From an uncultured Phascolarctobacterium sp. (lineage in GTDB: Bacteria; Bacillota; Negativicutes; Acidaminococcales; Acidaminococcaceae): DNA of 64,000 nt. Within the stretch, counting starts at the first letter, position 1, and each line of letters starts with the position of its first letter. The translations under genes and the position numbers were made by a program. The DNA lies in the NCBI GenBank assembly GCA_900551745.1, contig URXA01000006.1, forward strand, positions 1 through 64,000. Direction: 5' to 3'. Below, in pieces: positions 35,776-44,489 of the stretch. The notes beneath the pieces are model-generated. The model saw only the letters and a program-made list of their open reading frames with translations, had not been told where the DNA came from and did no database searches.

Positions 35776-35806
35776 AGCATAAATCCTCGAGCTAGCTCGA
35801 GGTCAA
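35776..35806 (-). promoter_or_regulatory. MerR-type promoter/operator of the exported-enzyme operon
   Basis: On the minus strand TTGACC (35801-35806) and TATGCT (35776-35781) are separated by 19 bases, the long spacer typical of MerR-regulated promoters. A perfect 18-bp palindrome, CCTCGAGCTAGCTCGAGG (35785-35802), fills the spacer. MerR proteins bind such dyads and untwist the DNA to allow initiation. The adjacent divergent MerR gene is the obvious regulator. Confidence 0.85.
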
Positions 35807-35887
35807 GGGTATTGTTTGTGAACTATTTGTAAAATAAAACTCTGTTGGCTTGTTTGCTTTAGCACGGCTCTTTTAAGGAGGTAAATC

Positions 35888-36316
35888 ATGAATTATACTA
35901 TCGGCGAATTATCCAAAATAATGAATGTTTCTATCCATACCCTGCGTTATTATGATAATGAAGGACTGCTTCCCTTCGTACAGCGCAAGCCGAACGGCCA
36001 GCGCATCTTTACCCATCGCGATTTGATTTTTCTTAATACCATCGAATGTTTAAAATCTACCGGTATGCCTTTGAAGGAAATAAAACAATATATCGAATGG
36101 TGTGTCGAAGGTATGCCGACGGTACCGCAGCGTTATGAATTATTTTTAGAGCGCAAAGCTATCGTAGAAGAACAAATAGCACAAATGCAGAAAATACTTG
36201 CAACAATAAATTACAAATGCGATTTTTATAAAAAAGCGATCGAAACAGGTAAGGTCGATATTTGCGAATCGGAGCGTCAGCTGTTAGCACAGAAGATTTT
36301 AGACGGAACGCTTTGA
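35888..36316 (+). CDS. MerR-family transcriptional regulator
   Basis: A 142-aa protein with the MerR N-terminal winged HTH (YTIGELSKIMNVSIHTLRYYDNEGLL region, residues 3-28), the second wing with GQRIFTHRDL, and a long dimerisation helix ending in a short C-terminus. It has no metal-binding cysteine cluster of the MerR/CueR type; the only late cysteines are isolated. It resembles the AdhR/NmlR-like branch that responds to aldehydes or electrophiles, but this is weak inference. AAGGAGG lies 7 bases before the ATG. It is divergent from, and likely activates, the cupin-CMD-hydrolase-SDR-hydrolase operon. Confidence 0.9.
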   Translation: MNYTIGELSKIMNVSIHTLRYYDNEGLLPFVQRKPNGQRIFTHRDLIFLNTIECLKSTGMPLKEIKQYIEWCVEGMPTVPQRYELFLERKAIVEEQIAQMQKILATINYKCDFYKKAIETGKVDICESERQLLAQKILDGTL

Positions 36317-36395
36317 GCGTCTTACTTCCTGCTGCCCGTTCTCGCTCTGTTTCATAGTAAGCATGTTTTTAGATAACGTTATAAATCCAGGCATA

Positions 36396-36429
36396 AAAAA
36401 ACAGACATTCATTCTGAATGTCTGTTTTT
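36396..36429. terminator. Bidirectional terminator between merR and the ibrB-like gene
   Basis: AAAAACAGACATTCA and TGAATGTCTGTTTTT form a 15-bp stem around a 3-base loop, with A and T runs on both sides. It serves the convergent MerR gene and the IbrB-like gene. Confidence 0.92.
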
Positions 36430-36458
36430 CGTTAAATATTGAAACACCAAACTGCTAT

Positions 36459-37010
36459 TTATTTCTCAACTTCTTCCCACTCATCCTGCAGATCATTTTC
36501 AATCGCTTTCCAGGCTCTGCCGAACTCTACTTCTTTAAAGAGAGCTGTCAGCCCGGTAATTTGCTTCAACCGCAATATTTCATCTTTGTCCATGCCCAGA
36601 TGCTTGGATATCCAGGCATCCGAACGTCCCAGCTCATGCAGCTCGCTGATGATATTGCTCATGAGGTCGACATCATGGGAACCCCTGGCCCGGTTATGCC
36701 TGATCGTACTCGCCATCCGGCAGTCGATGGGCTTATCGATGACCGATACCGGCAGCTTGCCGCCTTCCCGTTCGTAAATATCCTGATAGTCCAGCATAAT
36801 GCGGTAACGGTGAAAACCGTCGACGATTATATACAGATCTTTTTCGTTGTCATAATAGCAAACGATGGGCATAGTGTAACCGTCTTCCTTGATGCTGTCA
36901 TACAGCAGCTTCAGTTCCGGCGGCGCCACAGAGTTCGGATTATAGGTATTAGGCTCGATTTTTTCGATCGGTACAGAAATTATGTTGTAAACAGGACTGC
37001 TGAATTTCAT
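36459..37010 (-). CDS. ParB/Srx-domain protein (IbrB-like)
   Basis: A 183-aa protein with an N-terminal ParB-like nuclease (ParB/sulfiredoxin-fold) domain. Visible elements are an IEPNTYNPN start, a degenerate substrate loop, and VDGFHRYRIML with the RHNRARGSHD segment near residue 95-105; a helical C-terminal region with LGMDKDEILRL follows. This domain order matches IbrB, the partner of IbrA in Escherichia coli immunoglobulin-binding gene regulation, and similar phage/plasmid proteins. It overlaps the ibrA-like gene by 4 bases (ATGA). ParB-fold proteins can bind CTP or act as nucleases; what it does here is not known. Confidence 0.82.
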   Translation of the reverse strand: MKFSSPVYNIISVPIEKIEPNTYNPNSVAPPELKLLYDSIKEDGYTMPIVCYYDNEKDLYIIVDGFHRYRIMLDYQDIYEREGGKLPVSVIDKPIDCRMASTIRHNRARGSHDVDLMSNIISELHELGRSDAWISKHLGMDKDEILRLKQITGLTALFKEVEFGRAWKAIENDLQDEWEEVEK

Positions 37011-38332
37011 TTTTCATCACAAACCTTACTGTATTTTTTCTTCAGAACATCTACCAGTTTCTGCTGCTGACGCGTCAGACCAAAGCCCATAAAGCGGCAC
37101 AGGTGGTCGTTTTTCAGGATGCAGAAGCACATCCGCTTCCAGCTGGGGATATCTTTGGTAGATTTGATGTCATCGGTATGGTCAGGTATTTTGCCGATAA
37201 AAACAATGCGGGAGTTTTTCATGACGGTGTAATTGGAAACGCCGTTGCGCCGGATATTATATCCGTGTTCCTCCAGTTCGCGGATAGTTTCTTCTTCCAG
37301 CCCGCCGCCCACTGTATGCCAGAATTCAATTGAGGTTTTGAATTTTTTGATATAGTTCTGCCTGAGCCTTGACGGCAGTGTTGCCAATAAAAAGCGGGTA
37401 TATGATTCCCAGGTATGCCCTTCCGGCAGTGTGATATTTTTATAACCCATAGCTTTCGTTTTGCCATAAATAGCACCGAAATTAGCGCCCCGTACACGGC
37501 CGATAAGCTTGACCCAGATCTGAGGGTCGATGACCCGATACAGATTGAGGCTGTCTTTAGCATAATCATTGAAGGGCGAAGCAACACGCATTTGATCGGG
37601 CTTAAGCCCTGCCATATAATAAAGGTCGTACAGACGGTTATAATCATATTGAAACGTATAATTGGCGTGCCAGACATCGCTGGTATTCCAGTCATATATA
37701 GGCGAAGCCACCCAGACATTTTTGAACTGGTTGCTGATCCAGCAGGTTTCTTTGTAACCGTATTTTCGGTTCAAAAAACCGCTGTAACGCTGCAGCGATT
37801 CATCAGCGCGAATACCCAGCAAGCACACTGTTTTCTTATCGCCGTGCGCAATACGGTACCACCTGCCAAACTGTTTGGCCAGATCTTCCTGATGCATACG
37901 GTAACGATATGTCGTCATCGGGTTATTTTTGATGTTGATCACATATTTATGCTGAGGCATCGGCCTGACCCAGGCATCTTCTTTGGTATTATCCCAGGGA
38001 TACCAGTACATTTCGTAGCAGCTGAGTGCCGTCCTTGTCGCCATCGGCAGGCAGACCCAATAGGGCTCCACATCGTTTTCGATCCTGGCAAAGGTCCTCT
38101 CGACGTATTCTGTGGTAGCACTGTACTGCGCTTCAAAATCCTGATGAAAAACGCCGATGCGTTTCTCAGGATAATACTCCTTTTGAAAGTCAAGCACCAG
38201 ATTGAGCAGCAGGCCGCTGTCTTTTCCCCCGGAAAAGGATACAAAGATATTGTCAAATTCCTCAAACAGGAACTTTAACCGACGCTGCAGCGCTTCATAT
38301 ACATTTTCGTTTAAATATTTCCTTTTCATCAT
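37007..38332 (-). CDS. PAPS-reductase-family PP-loop protein (IbrA-like, DUF3440)
   Basis: A 441-aa protein with an N-terminal PP-loop ATP-pyrophosphatase domain of the PAPS reductase type: the SGGKDS motif lies at residues 34-39 (VSFSGGKDSGLLL), with LLGIRADESLQRYSG further on. A C-terminal DUF3440-like region contains LEEHGYNIRRNGVSNYTVMKNS. This fits IbrA rather than a metabolic CysH: the catalytic Cys motif of sulfate reduction is not seen. It is co-transcribed and overlaps the IbrB-like gene. Known pairs are regulators of unclear biochemistry, often carried by mobile elements. A role in nucleic acid modification or NTP chemistry is speculative. Confidence 0.82.
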   Translation of the reverse strand: MMKRKYLNENVYEALQRRLKFLFEEFDNIFVSFSGGKDSGLLLNLVLDFQKEYYPEKRIGVFHQDFEAQYSATTEYVERTFARIENDVEPYWVCLPMATRTALSCYEMYWYPWDNTKEDAWVRPMPQHKYVINIKNNPMTTYRYRMHQEDLAKQFGRWYRIAHGDKKTVCLLGIRADESLQRYSGFLNRKYGYKETCWISNQFKNVWVASPIYDWNTSDVWHANYTFQYDYNRLYDLYYMAGLKPDQMRVASPFNDYAKDSLNLYRVIDPQIWVKLIGRVRGANFGAIYGKTKAMGYKNITLPEGHTWESYTRFLLATLPSRLRQNYIKKFKTSIEFWHTVGGGLEEETIRELEEHGYNIRRNGVSNYTVMKNSRIVFIGKIPDHTDDIKSTKDIPSWKRMCFCILKNDHLCRFMGFGLTRQQQKLVDVLKKKYSKVCDEK

Positions 38333-38490
38333 AATTCTATCCTTAAACTTTCAAATATATATTCATTACAATAATAATATATTATATATTATATGCACGT
38401 TCTATTCAACACACCAGAAGCAGTCTTTACCACTAGCTTTAAATATTATGCAAATATTATTTTCAGCAGCGCCTTACTATTCTTAAACGC

Positions 38491-38522
38491 AAAAAACCGT
38501 CTGCCAAAGCAGACGGTTTTTA
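38491..38522 (-). terminator. Terminator after proC
   Basis: AAACCGTCTGC and GCAGACGGTTT pair around a 4-base loop with A/T runs on both sides, just past the proC stop codon. Confidence 0.92.
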
Positions 38523-38540
38523 AACTGTTTTTCTTTGTTG

Positions 38541-39332
38541 TCATTCGCCTTCAATGACATCTATCGCTTCGATAACGCTGCCTCTGAAACCGGCTTTCTC
38601 CAAAGCAGCGACGCCTTTGATCGTAGTACCGCCTGGCGAACAGACGGCGTCCTTCATTACACCGGGATGCGTTTCGTTTTCCAGATACAGCTTACCTGTA
38701 CCGCAGATCATTTTAGCCGCCAAACGATAAGCTGCCGCTCTGTCCAAACCATATTTGACGCCGGCATCTGCCAGCGCTTCCAGATACATCGCTGTAAACG
38801 CCGGTGCACAGCCGCTGACTGTACCTGCCGCCGAAAGCTGGGCAGTATCGACCATTTCCAACAGGGCAATTTTACCAAACAGCTGTGTAAACCGGGCAAA
38901 TTCCTCCGGTGTCAGCGAATGCTGCTTTTCACAAACTATGATCCCCTCTCCCACAGCTACAGGCGTATTGGGAATGGTGCTGAGATGATGTGTATGTGGT
39001 TTGAAAAGCTTTTCATAGGCAGCAAAATCATAACCGGCAGCTATGGAAATAACTGCTTTTCCCTGCAGCAACTCCAATACAGGTTTGGTCACAATTTCGA
39101 TCATATAGGGCTTAACGGCCAATATTACAAAATCGCTGTTGGTTACTACCTCCTGTGCTGTTTCTACTGCCTTGATACCTGTTGCAGCCGTTGTTTTCTG
39201 CAGCTTGGCAAAGCTGCCAGCACAGGCGAAAATCTGTTCTTGCTTAACTGAACCAGCAGCCAGCAGGCCTTTGACCATAGCCTGCGCCATATTACCATAG
39301 CCAATAAACCCTATCTTTAAATTCTCTTCCAT
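38541..39332 (-). CDS. proC: Pyrroline-5-carboxylate reductase
   Basis: A 263-aa NAD(P)H enzyme making proline from pyrroline-5-carboxylate. The N-terminal Rossmann motif GFIGYGNMAQAM (residues 8-19) and the C-terminal family signature around VCSPGGTTIKGVAALEKAGFRG are both clear; length is typical. It stands alone with a terminator, upstream (in its own direction) of the IbrAB-like pair and divergent from the carboxyltransferase gene. Regulation not visible. Confidence 0.95.
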   Translation of the reverse strand: MEENLKIGFIGYGNMAQAMVKGLLAAGSVKQEQIFACAGSFAKLQKTTAATGIKAVETAQEVVTNSDFVILAVKPYMIEIVTKPVLELLQGKAVISIAAGYDFAAYEKLFKPHTHHLSTIPNTPVAVGEGIIVCEKQHSLTPEEFARFTQLFGKIALLEMVDTAQLSAAGTVSGCAPAFTAMYLEALADAGVKYGLDRAAAYRLAAKMICGTGKLYLENETHPGVMKDAVCSPGGTTIKGVAALEKAGFRGSVIEAIDVIEGE

Positions 39333-39628
39333 GTCTATGACCTGCTTTCCCTGTAATTTTATTTTGCATTTCTTTCTTAATCCTACTGCCTTTTAGTCTA
39401 CCACTCGCTGTTGCTGCCGTCAAACGCCTGTTATAACGGCACTCTCATCTAAAGAATATTGTCAACGGCAGATTTTTACTTATCAATAAACATGGATATA
39501 AACACCTATTGAAAAAATTTTTTCGGTGCTTTTATAAGAGCAAATTATATTTTATGATGATTGTTATTGTAAATATTCAAAAAGTCTTCTAATTAATAAC
39601 TTTTCCTGTGTATGCAGTATTTTGTATC

Positions 39629-39657
39629 TTTTAATTTCGACAGCACTGTGCTAAAAT
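39629..39657 (+). promoter_or_regulatory. Candidate promoter of the carboxyltransferase gene with an overlapping dyad
   Basis: A weak -35 TTTTAA (39629-39634) and -10 TAAAAT (39652-39657) are 17 bases apart. The inverted repeat AGCACTGTGCT (39642-39652) overlaps the -10 edge and could be an operator. The start would be near 39664, about 30 bases before the ATG, with AAGGAGG close to it. The rest of the region 39333-39628 is AT-rich with no recognised gene. Confidence 0.45.
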
Positions 39658-39694
39658 AACAGTAAGGATATTAGTTATTACAAGGAGGTTTATT

Positions 39695-41041
39695 ATGAAT
39701 ACCACACCTGTTAAAATCGTAGAAACTGTTCTGCGCGATGGTCATCAGTCTCTGGCGGCTACCAGAATGCGTATTACCGATATGGTTCCTGTTCTGGAGG
39801 AACTTGACGATATGGGCTATTATGCCCTGGAGGCCTGGGGCGGCGCTACTTTTGACGCCTGCCTGCGCTTTTTAGATGAAGATCCGTGGGAACGCCTGCG
39901 TACTTTAAAAAAACACTTACAGAAAACCCCGATCCAGATGCTGCTGCGTGGCCAGAATATTTTGGGCTACAGCCATTATGCCGATGATGTTGTAAAAGAA
40001 TTTGTTAAACGTTCTGTCGATAACGGCGTTTCCATTATCCGTATTTTTGACGCTCTGAACGACACCCGCAATATGGAATGCTCGATGCGTGCCGCTAAAG
40101 AAGCAGGTGCACACGTACAGGGCGCTTTTGTTTATACTATCAGCCCCTACCATAAGGACGAAGACTTTTTAAAGGTTGCCCAGGAGCTGGTGCAAATGGG
40201 CGCCGATTCGATCTGTATCAAGGATATGGCGGGCCTGCTGTCGCCGTATAATGCCGAAAAACTGGTACGTACGCTCAAATCACAGCTTACCGTTCCGATC
40301 GATATCCATACCCACTTTACCAGCGGTATGGGCGATATGACTTATTTAAAAGCTATCGAAGCCGGCGTCGATATGATCGATACCGCTTTATCTCCGTTCG
40401 CGCAGAGCACCGGTCAGCCCTCTACCGAGGCTATCGTTGCTACCCTGCAGGGCCATCCCCGGGATACCGGTATCGAACTGACCAAGCTGCACAAGGCGGC
40501 CGATTATTTCCGCGGCGTCAAAACACAGCTTGTTAAAGATTTTGGCCTGAACGACAATATTCCCATCGATCCTAAGGTACTCACTTTCCAGATCCCCGGC
40601 GGTATGCTGTCGAATCTGCTGAATCAGATGAAGGAAATGGGTTCTGCCGATAAATATCCAGAATTACTGGAAGAAATGCCGCGCGTACGCGCCGAGCTTG
40701 GTTATCCGCCGCTGGTAACACCTACCAGCCAGATCGTAGGCTCTATGGCTGCTTTGAATGTCACTTTAGGCCGTTACAAGATGATCCCGAATGAAGTCAA
40801 AGACCTTGTTCGCGGAAAATATGGCCGCACACCTGCGCAGATCGATCCTGAAGTCAAAAAATTGGCTATCGGTGACGAACCGCAGATCGATCATCGCCCT
40901 GCTGACGATATTGCGCCGCAAATGGAAAGCCTGAAAGCCAAACTGGCTGCTGCCGGCTATCCCAACGCCGACCTCGACGATGTTTTATCTTATGCCTTGT
41001 TCCCAGATGTTGCTTTAGCCTATTTCAAAAAACACCGTTGA
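39695..41041 (+). CDS. Biotin-dependent carboxyltransferase subunit (oxaloacetate decarboxylase alpha / methylmalonyl-CoA carboxyltransferase 5S type)
   Basis: A 448-aa TIM-barrel carboxyltransferase. The metal ligands are expected to be Asp15 (LRDGHQSL) and His205/His207 (DIHTHFTSG), with the carbamylated Lys176 in CIKDMAGL. The protein ends about 20 residues after the PYC-type domain and has no C-terminal biotin-carrier domain (no AMKM), unlike full OadA. It would therefore work with a separate biotin carrier, as in the 5S subunit of transcarboxylase or in Negativicute oxaloacetate decarboxylases. No beta or gamma pump subunit lies in the window. In a succinate/propionate fermenter it would feed decarboxylation of a carboxy-acid; substrate choice between oxaloacetate and methylmalonyl-CoA is not decided by sequence here. 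Confidence 0.88.
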   Translation: MNTTPVKIVETVLRDGHQSLAATRMRITDMVPVLEELDDMGYYALEAWGGATFDACLRFLDEDPWERLRTLKKHLQKTPIQMLLRGQNILGYSHYADDVVKEFVKRSVDNGVSIIRIFDALNDTRNMECSMRAAKEAGAHVQGAFVYTISPYHKDEDFLKVAQELVQMGADSICIKDMAGLLSPYNAEKLVRTLKSQLTVPIDIHTHFTSGMGDMTYLKAIEAGVDMIDTALSPFAQSTGQPSTEAIVATLQGHPRDTGIELTKLHKAADYFRGVKTQLVKDFGLNDNIPIDPKVLTFQIPGGMLSNLLNQMKEMGSADKYPELLEEMPRVRAELGYPPLVTPTSQIVGSMAALNVTLGRYKMIPNEVKDLVRGKYGRTPAQIDPEVKKLAIGDEPQIDHRPADDIAPQMESLKAKLAAAGYPNADLDDVLSYALFPDVALAYFKKHR

Positions 41042-41050
41042 CCTGAAACA

Positions 41051-41084
41051 CAAAAGCCGTATGTCATAAGACATACGGCTTTTG
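41051..41084. terminator. Bidirectional terminator between the carboxyltransferase and B12 operon
   Basis: AAAAGCCGTATGTC and GACATACGGCTTTT pair around a 4-base loop. It ends both the plus-strand carboxyltransferase message and the minus-strand B12 uptake operon. Confidence 0.93.
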
Positions 41085-41111
41085 ATTTGCCTAATTTGAC
41101 AGCACTTATTT

Positions 41112-42113
41112 TTATTCAGGATATAATCCCTGTTTTATTGTTCGTAAACCATCGATAGTCCTTATACCAGTAGTATACATAAGATTAAATTTGAGCGGAT
41201 AAATACGCCTGTTCTTTACCGCTTTCATCGATTTGAATTTAGGATCTTCCATCAAATATTTGCTTGCGCTTTCAGTAGCTTTACTATAATAAGAAATAAA
41301 GATCACATCAGGGTCGTAATAAAGTAAATCTTCCTGCCCCAAGCGCAGTGACTCAACAGGCATTTTACCTCCAAGACGTTCTACCATATCGCCAACCAGC
41401 CAGTTTCTGTCATAATTTATTATATAACGCTTAGTCATTTCTATGACCATCACAGTAGGAGGCTTACGTCCTTTTATTTCTTCTTTAATTTTACTGATTT
41501 CTGTATAGATCTCATCCACATAATTCTTGGCTTTATCTTCCTCCCCAAAGATTCGTCCCATATCGAGCAGATACTGACATTCCTCCTCAATAGTTCCTTC
41601 GGGGACTGTTTTATTAGATGTAGCAACTATATATGTATTAATCCCCCTTTTTTCCCACCAGCTCGTTGTTCTAAGCCATGACGGGCTAAAGGTCGACTTC
41701 CAGCCTATAATTAAATCAGGCTGAGCTGCAACAACAGTTTCCATATCAAAGTTATGGGTACTGAACTGATGTACTTTCCTTAACTCTTCCGGATATTTTT
41801 CCTGCAACCGTCTGTAAAAAACACTTTCTTTATTAACAGAAGTAAGTGCAATTCGGTCACCTTGCTCCAAAGATAACAATGTTTCCAAATCATTAGTAAT
41901 ATCCAGTACAACTCTTTCAGGTATTGCATCAAAAGTAATTTTTCTGGGATTTCCATCTGAACCATAGGTCGCAATATCTACATATTTGTCTTTGGTACCA
42001 GAAAGATTTTTACTTATCGGCTGAGGAACACATGATTGTATACAACTGCTACACAGAAAAACGCAAACAAGAAAAATTCCTACCAATATTTTGAACTTTC
42101 TTTTTCTCATCAT
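41112..42113 (-). CDS. btuF: Periplasmic cobalamin/Fe-siderophore-type binding lipoprotein (BtuF-like)
   Basis: A 333-aa protein of the type-III periplasmic binding fold (PF01497-like). The N-terminus is a lipoprotein signal peptide (MRKRKFKILVGIFLVCVFLCSSC, lipid attachment probably at the last Cys), so it is anchored to the outer face of the inner membrane. The usual long helical linker is visible between two lobes (VAAQPDLIIGWKSTF... and later LYYDPDVIFISYYSKATES). It is the last gene of the operon controlled by a cobalamin riboswitch, so corrinoid is the likely cargo, delivered to the BtuCD-like transporter. Siderophore binding proteins share the fold, so without the riboswitch the cargo would be open. 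Confidence 0.82.
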   Translation of the reverse strand: MMRKRKFKILVGIFLVCVFLCSSCIQSCVPQPISKNLSGTKDKYVDIATYGSDGNPRKITFDAIPERVVLDITNDLETLLSLEQGDRIALTSVNKESVFYRRLQEKYPEELRKVHQFSTHNFDMETVVAAQPDLIIGWKSTFSPSWLRTTSWWEKRGINTYIVATSNKTVPEGTIEEECQYLLDMGRIFGEEDKAKNYVDEIYTEISKIKEEIKGRKPPTVMVIEMTKRYIINYDRNWLVGDMVERLGGKMPVESLRLGQEDLLYYDPDVIFISYYSKATESASKYLMEDPKFKSMKAVKNRRIYPLKFNLMYTTGIRTIDGLRTIKQGLYPE

Positions 42114-42132
42114 TGATCAGGTACGCATTCTT

Positions 42133-44409
42133 TTAAAACTTATAATTCATGCCAATCAAGAAAGAACGTCCTGGCTGTGCATATGCGCCTTGCCCTAAAT
42201 AAGAATGAGCTTTGAGTTCATAACCTTCATTAGTTATATTATTGACCTGAAGGTATGCAGTAATATCTTTATTTATTTTGTAGTTTAGATTCATATCCAT
42301 TACGAAAAACTTACTTGCGGTAAACAGCGAACTGCAACCGCTATATAACGATGATAACAGGGAAACGTTCCATTTATCTTTCTGATAATTTAAATCAAGT
42401 GCGTATTGATTAACAGGACGATAAGCATTGATATAAGCATTAATCAAGCTTGTATCCACCTCTAGCCCCGGTTTGAAAGTCATACCATTTTTAGACTTCC
42501 ATTCTTCTTTAACATGTGAATAAGAGCCAGACAAAGACCAATTCTGATCAAACTGATGCTGCACAGCTAAATTTATAGCCTGTTTTTTCTGAGTAGCGTT
42601 CAAATCTCTATCTATCCAGTCCTCCGTATCCGTATCCCAAACAGACATACAGGCAATAGCATTAGACATGTCCATATAATTATAATTAATACTGGCTGAT
42701 GTTTTCTTTGAAAAATTCTTGCGCAGCCCCATTGTCAGAGAGTAGCCTCTTTCATCCTCCAACTTCTGCTCCTGATAAAGATAGTCATCTGCATAATCTC
42801 CCAATCCTAATGGGCGGTGGATTCTTGTCCAACCAAAATAAATACTGCTGTCGTCATCAAAAGCATACTGTGTATTGATTGCGTAAGTAATCTCTGAATT
42901 AGAACTATTCTCCTGTGTTTCGCTGCTTCCCTTCTGTGTAGTCTTAAAAGCATCATAATGCTCATATCTTATTGCCGGAGTAATCTCCCATTTGTCACCG
43001 ATATGGATTTTATCCTGAATGTATCCGCGGTATGTATTACGATCTACATCCTTACGTCCATTTTTCGTACTCCAACTTTTATGATTAGCCCTGTCATAGG
43101 TCCAGCCAGTTAAAACATCATGCTGCCCATAAACTTTTCCTAATTGGAATTGAACCCCTCTGTTATCTTCCTTATGATAGCTCGGTTTCCTTATTTTAGA
43201 AACTTGGCTCGCATCAGCCCATTTATCCCAGTCTGGATGTCCTGGATATATATCCGCAGGAGCGCCTTTAAAGCCGCCATAGGAATGCCAGTAATTATGC
43301 GACTGATTATAGATTCGCACAAAACTTTCCATGCCATTTTCTTTATTGAAAGAATAAGTAACATCAATATCATTAAATGCATGAGCTGTATAAGACCCAG
43401 TAAAAGCTTGCGTATAAAATGTATTCCTATAGCCGGGATTGACCAGATCACCATAAAGCCCCTTTCTCTCCGCTTCACGAATACGAAGATATTCTTCTCT
43501 GCTCATATAACGCCAGTCCGGCGTTGTAATGGGATAACCATCCTTTCCATTAGTATGATTATACGAGACTCTAAGGCTGTGTTTATCATCGAACTCCTTG
43601 TCAATACTAAAATTTACGCCTTCATCCTTCCAAGCTGTACCACGATATCTATAAGTTTTCTTCGTCAGTCGGTCATAATATTTGGTATCCCCTGACATAT
43701 CTCTATTAGCAGATACAAAATACCTGAGCGACCCATCCTTAGAAGAGCCTGAGTAATTTGCCTTGTAAACATGGTGCCCCCAGGAACCTGTCGAAACATC
43801 AATACTTCCGCTTGGTTCTAACGATCCCTTTCTGGTAATTATATTGATAACACCGCCTGTAGCATCAGGACCATAAACAGAAGCTCCCGGACCTTTAATG
43901 ATTTCGATTTTCTCAATATTATCAATACTTGTTATCTGGTCCAAATTAACTAAGGCTTTTGTGGTATTAGCAGTATAACCCCCTGAAAATAAGCCACTTG
44001 CAGCATTATCAACCCTTCTTCCGTCAATACATACAATAACTCTGTCATCACCATTTATTGAAACGGAAGTATTGTAATATCCGGCCGTATTATATTCACC
44101 TCCGCGATAACCAGGGCTGTTTATATAAACACCAGGTATTCTTTTTATAGCATCCGTTAAATTTCCATAGTGACGCTCTTCTATTTCTTTTCTGGTCACA
44201 ACATCCACATCGCCGCCGGTGCGATAATAAGACTGTTCAGTGATGACGTTACCGAATTTGTCTTTGGCACCTTCTACTAACATTCCTTCCATATTAAATT
44301 TTGCTACTGCTTCTTCATCATCGTTCTTAATCTCATCTGCTGCTGCCGCATTGGCAATAGCAGATAATAAAAACATTAGTGACAGTACTGTTTTTCCCAT
44401 TTTTTTCAT
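42133..44409 (-). CDS. TonB-dependent outer-membrane receptor (corrinoid type), second copy
   Basis: A 758-aa receptor with signal peptide (MKKMGKTVLSLMFLLSAIANAAAA), N-terminal plug (about 45-200, with VITEQSYYRTGGDVDVV... and INIITRKG), and a 22-strand barrel ending in a C-terminal aromatic (MNYKF). It imports corrinoid or a similar large substrate across the outer membrane using TonB energy; the TonB gene is not in this window. It is a close paralogue of the neighbouring receptor at 44.5-46.8 kb; the plug regions are nearly colinear. It lies 80 bases after the other receptor and 20 bases before the binding-protein gene. Confidence 0.9.
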   Translation of the reverse strand: MKKMGKTVLSLMFLLSAIANAAAADEIKNDDEEAVAKFNMEGMLVEGAKDKFGNVITEQSYYRTGGDVDVVTRKEIEERHYGNLTDAIKRIPGVYINSPGYRGGEYNTAGYYNTSVSINGDDRVIVCIDGRRVDNAASGLFSGGYTANTTKALVNLDQITSIDNIEKIEIIKGPGASVYGPDATGGVINIITRKGSLEPSGSIDVSTGSWGHHVYKANYSGSSKDGSLRYFVSANRDMSGDTKYYDRLTKKTYRYRGTAWKDEGVNFSIDKEFDDKHSLRVSYNHTNGKDGYPITTPDWRYMSREEYLRIREAERKGLYGDLVNPGYRNTFYTQAFTGSYTAHAFNDIDVTYSFNKENGMESFVRIYNQSHNYWHSYGGFKGAPADIYPGHPDWDKWADASQVSKIRKPSYHKEDNRGVQFQLGKVYGQHDVLTGWTYDRANHKSWSTKNGRKDVDRNTYRGYIQDKIHIGDKWEITPAIRYEHYDAFKTTQKGSSETQENSSNSEITYAINTQYAFDDDSSIYFGWTRIHRPLGLGDYADDYLYQEQKLEDERGYSLTMGLRKNFSKKTSASINYNYMDMSNAIACMSVWDTDTEDWIDRDLNATQKKQAINLAVQHQFDQNWSLSGSYSHVKEEWKSKNGMTFKPGLEVDTSLINAYINAYRPVNQYALDLNYQKDKWNVSLLSSLYSGCSSLFTASKFFVMDMNLNYKINKDITAYLQVNNITNEGYELKAHSYLGQGAYAQPGRSFLIGMNYKF

Positions 44410-44489
44410 AAAATTCAGCTCTCTTTCATCAAAATATATTTTATTTAATTGGAAGTATCTAAACTAGAAGACCAATTTATTATATACAT

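Noticed and set aside
37415..38278. 287-aa plus-strand frame opposite the IbrA-like gene
   Set aside because: The minus-strand gene has clear PP-loop motifs and overlaps its partner; the plus frame has none.
36459..38332. Complete Dnd/phosphorothioation or defence island around the PP-loop/ParB pair
   Set aside because: No DndD/E-like, nuclease, helicase or mobile-element genes are adjacent; only the two-gene IbrAB-like unit is supported.
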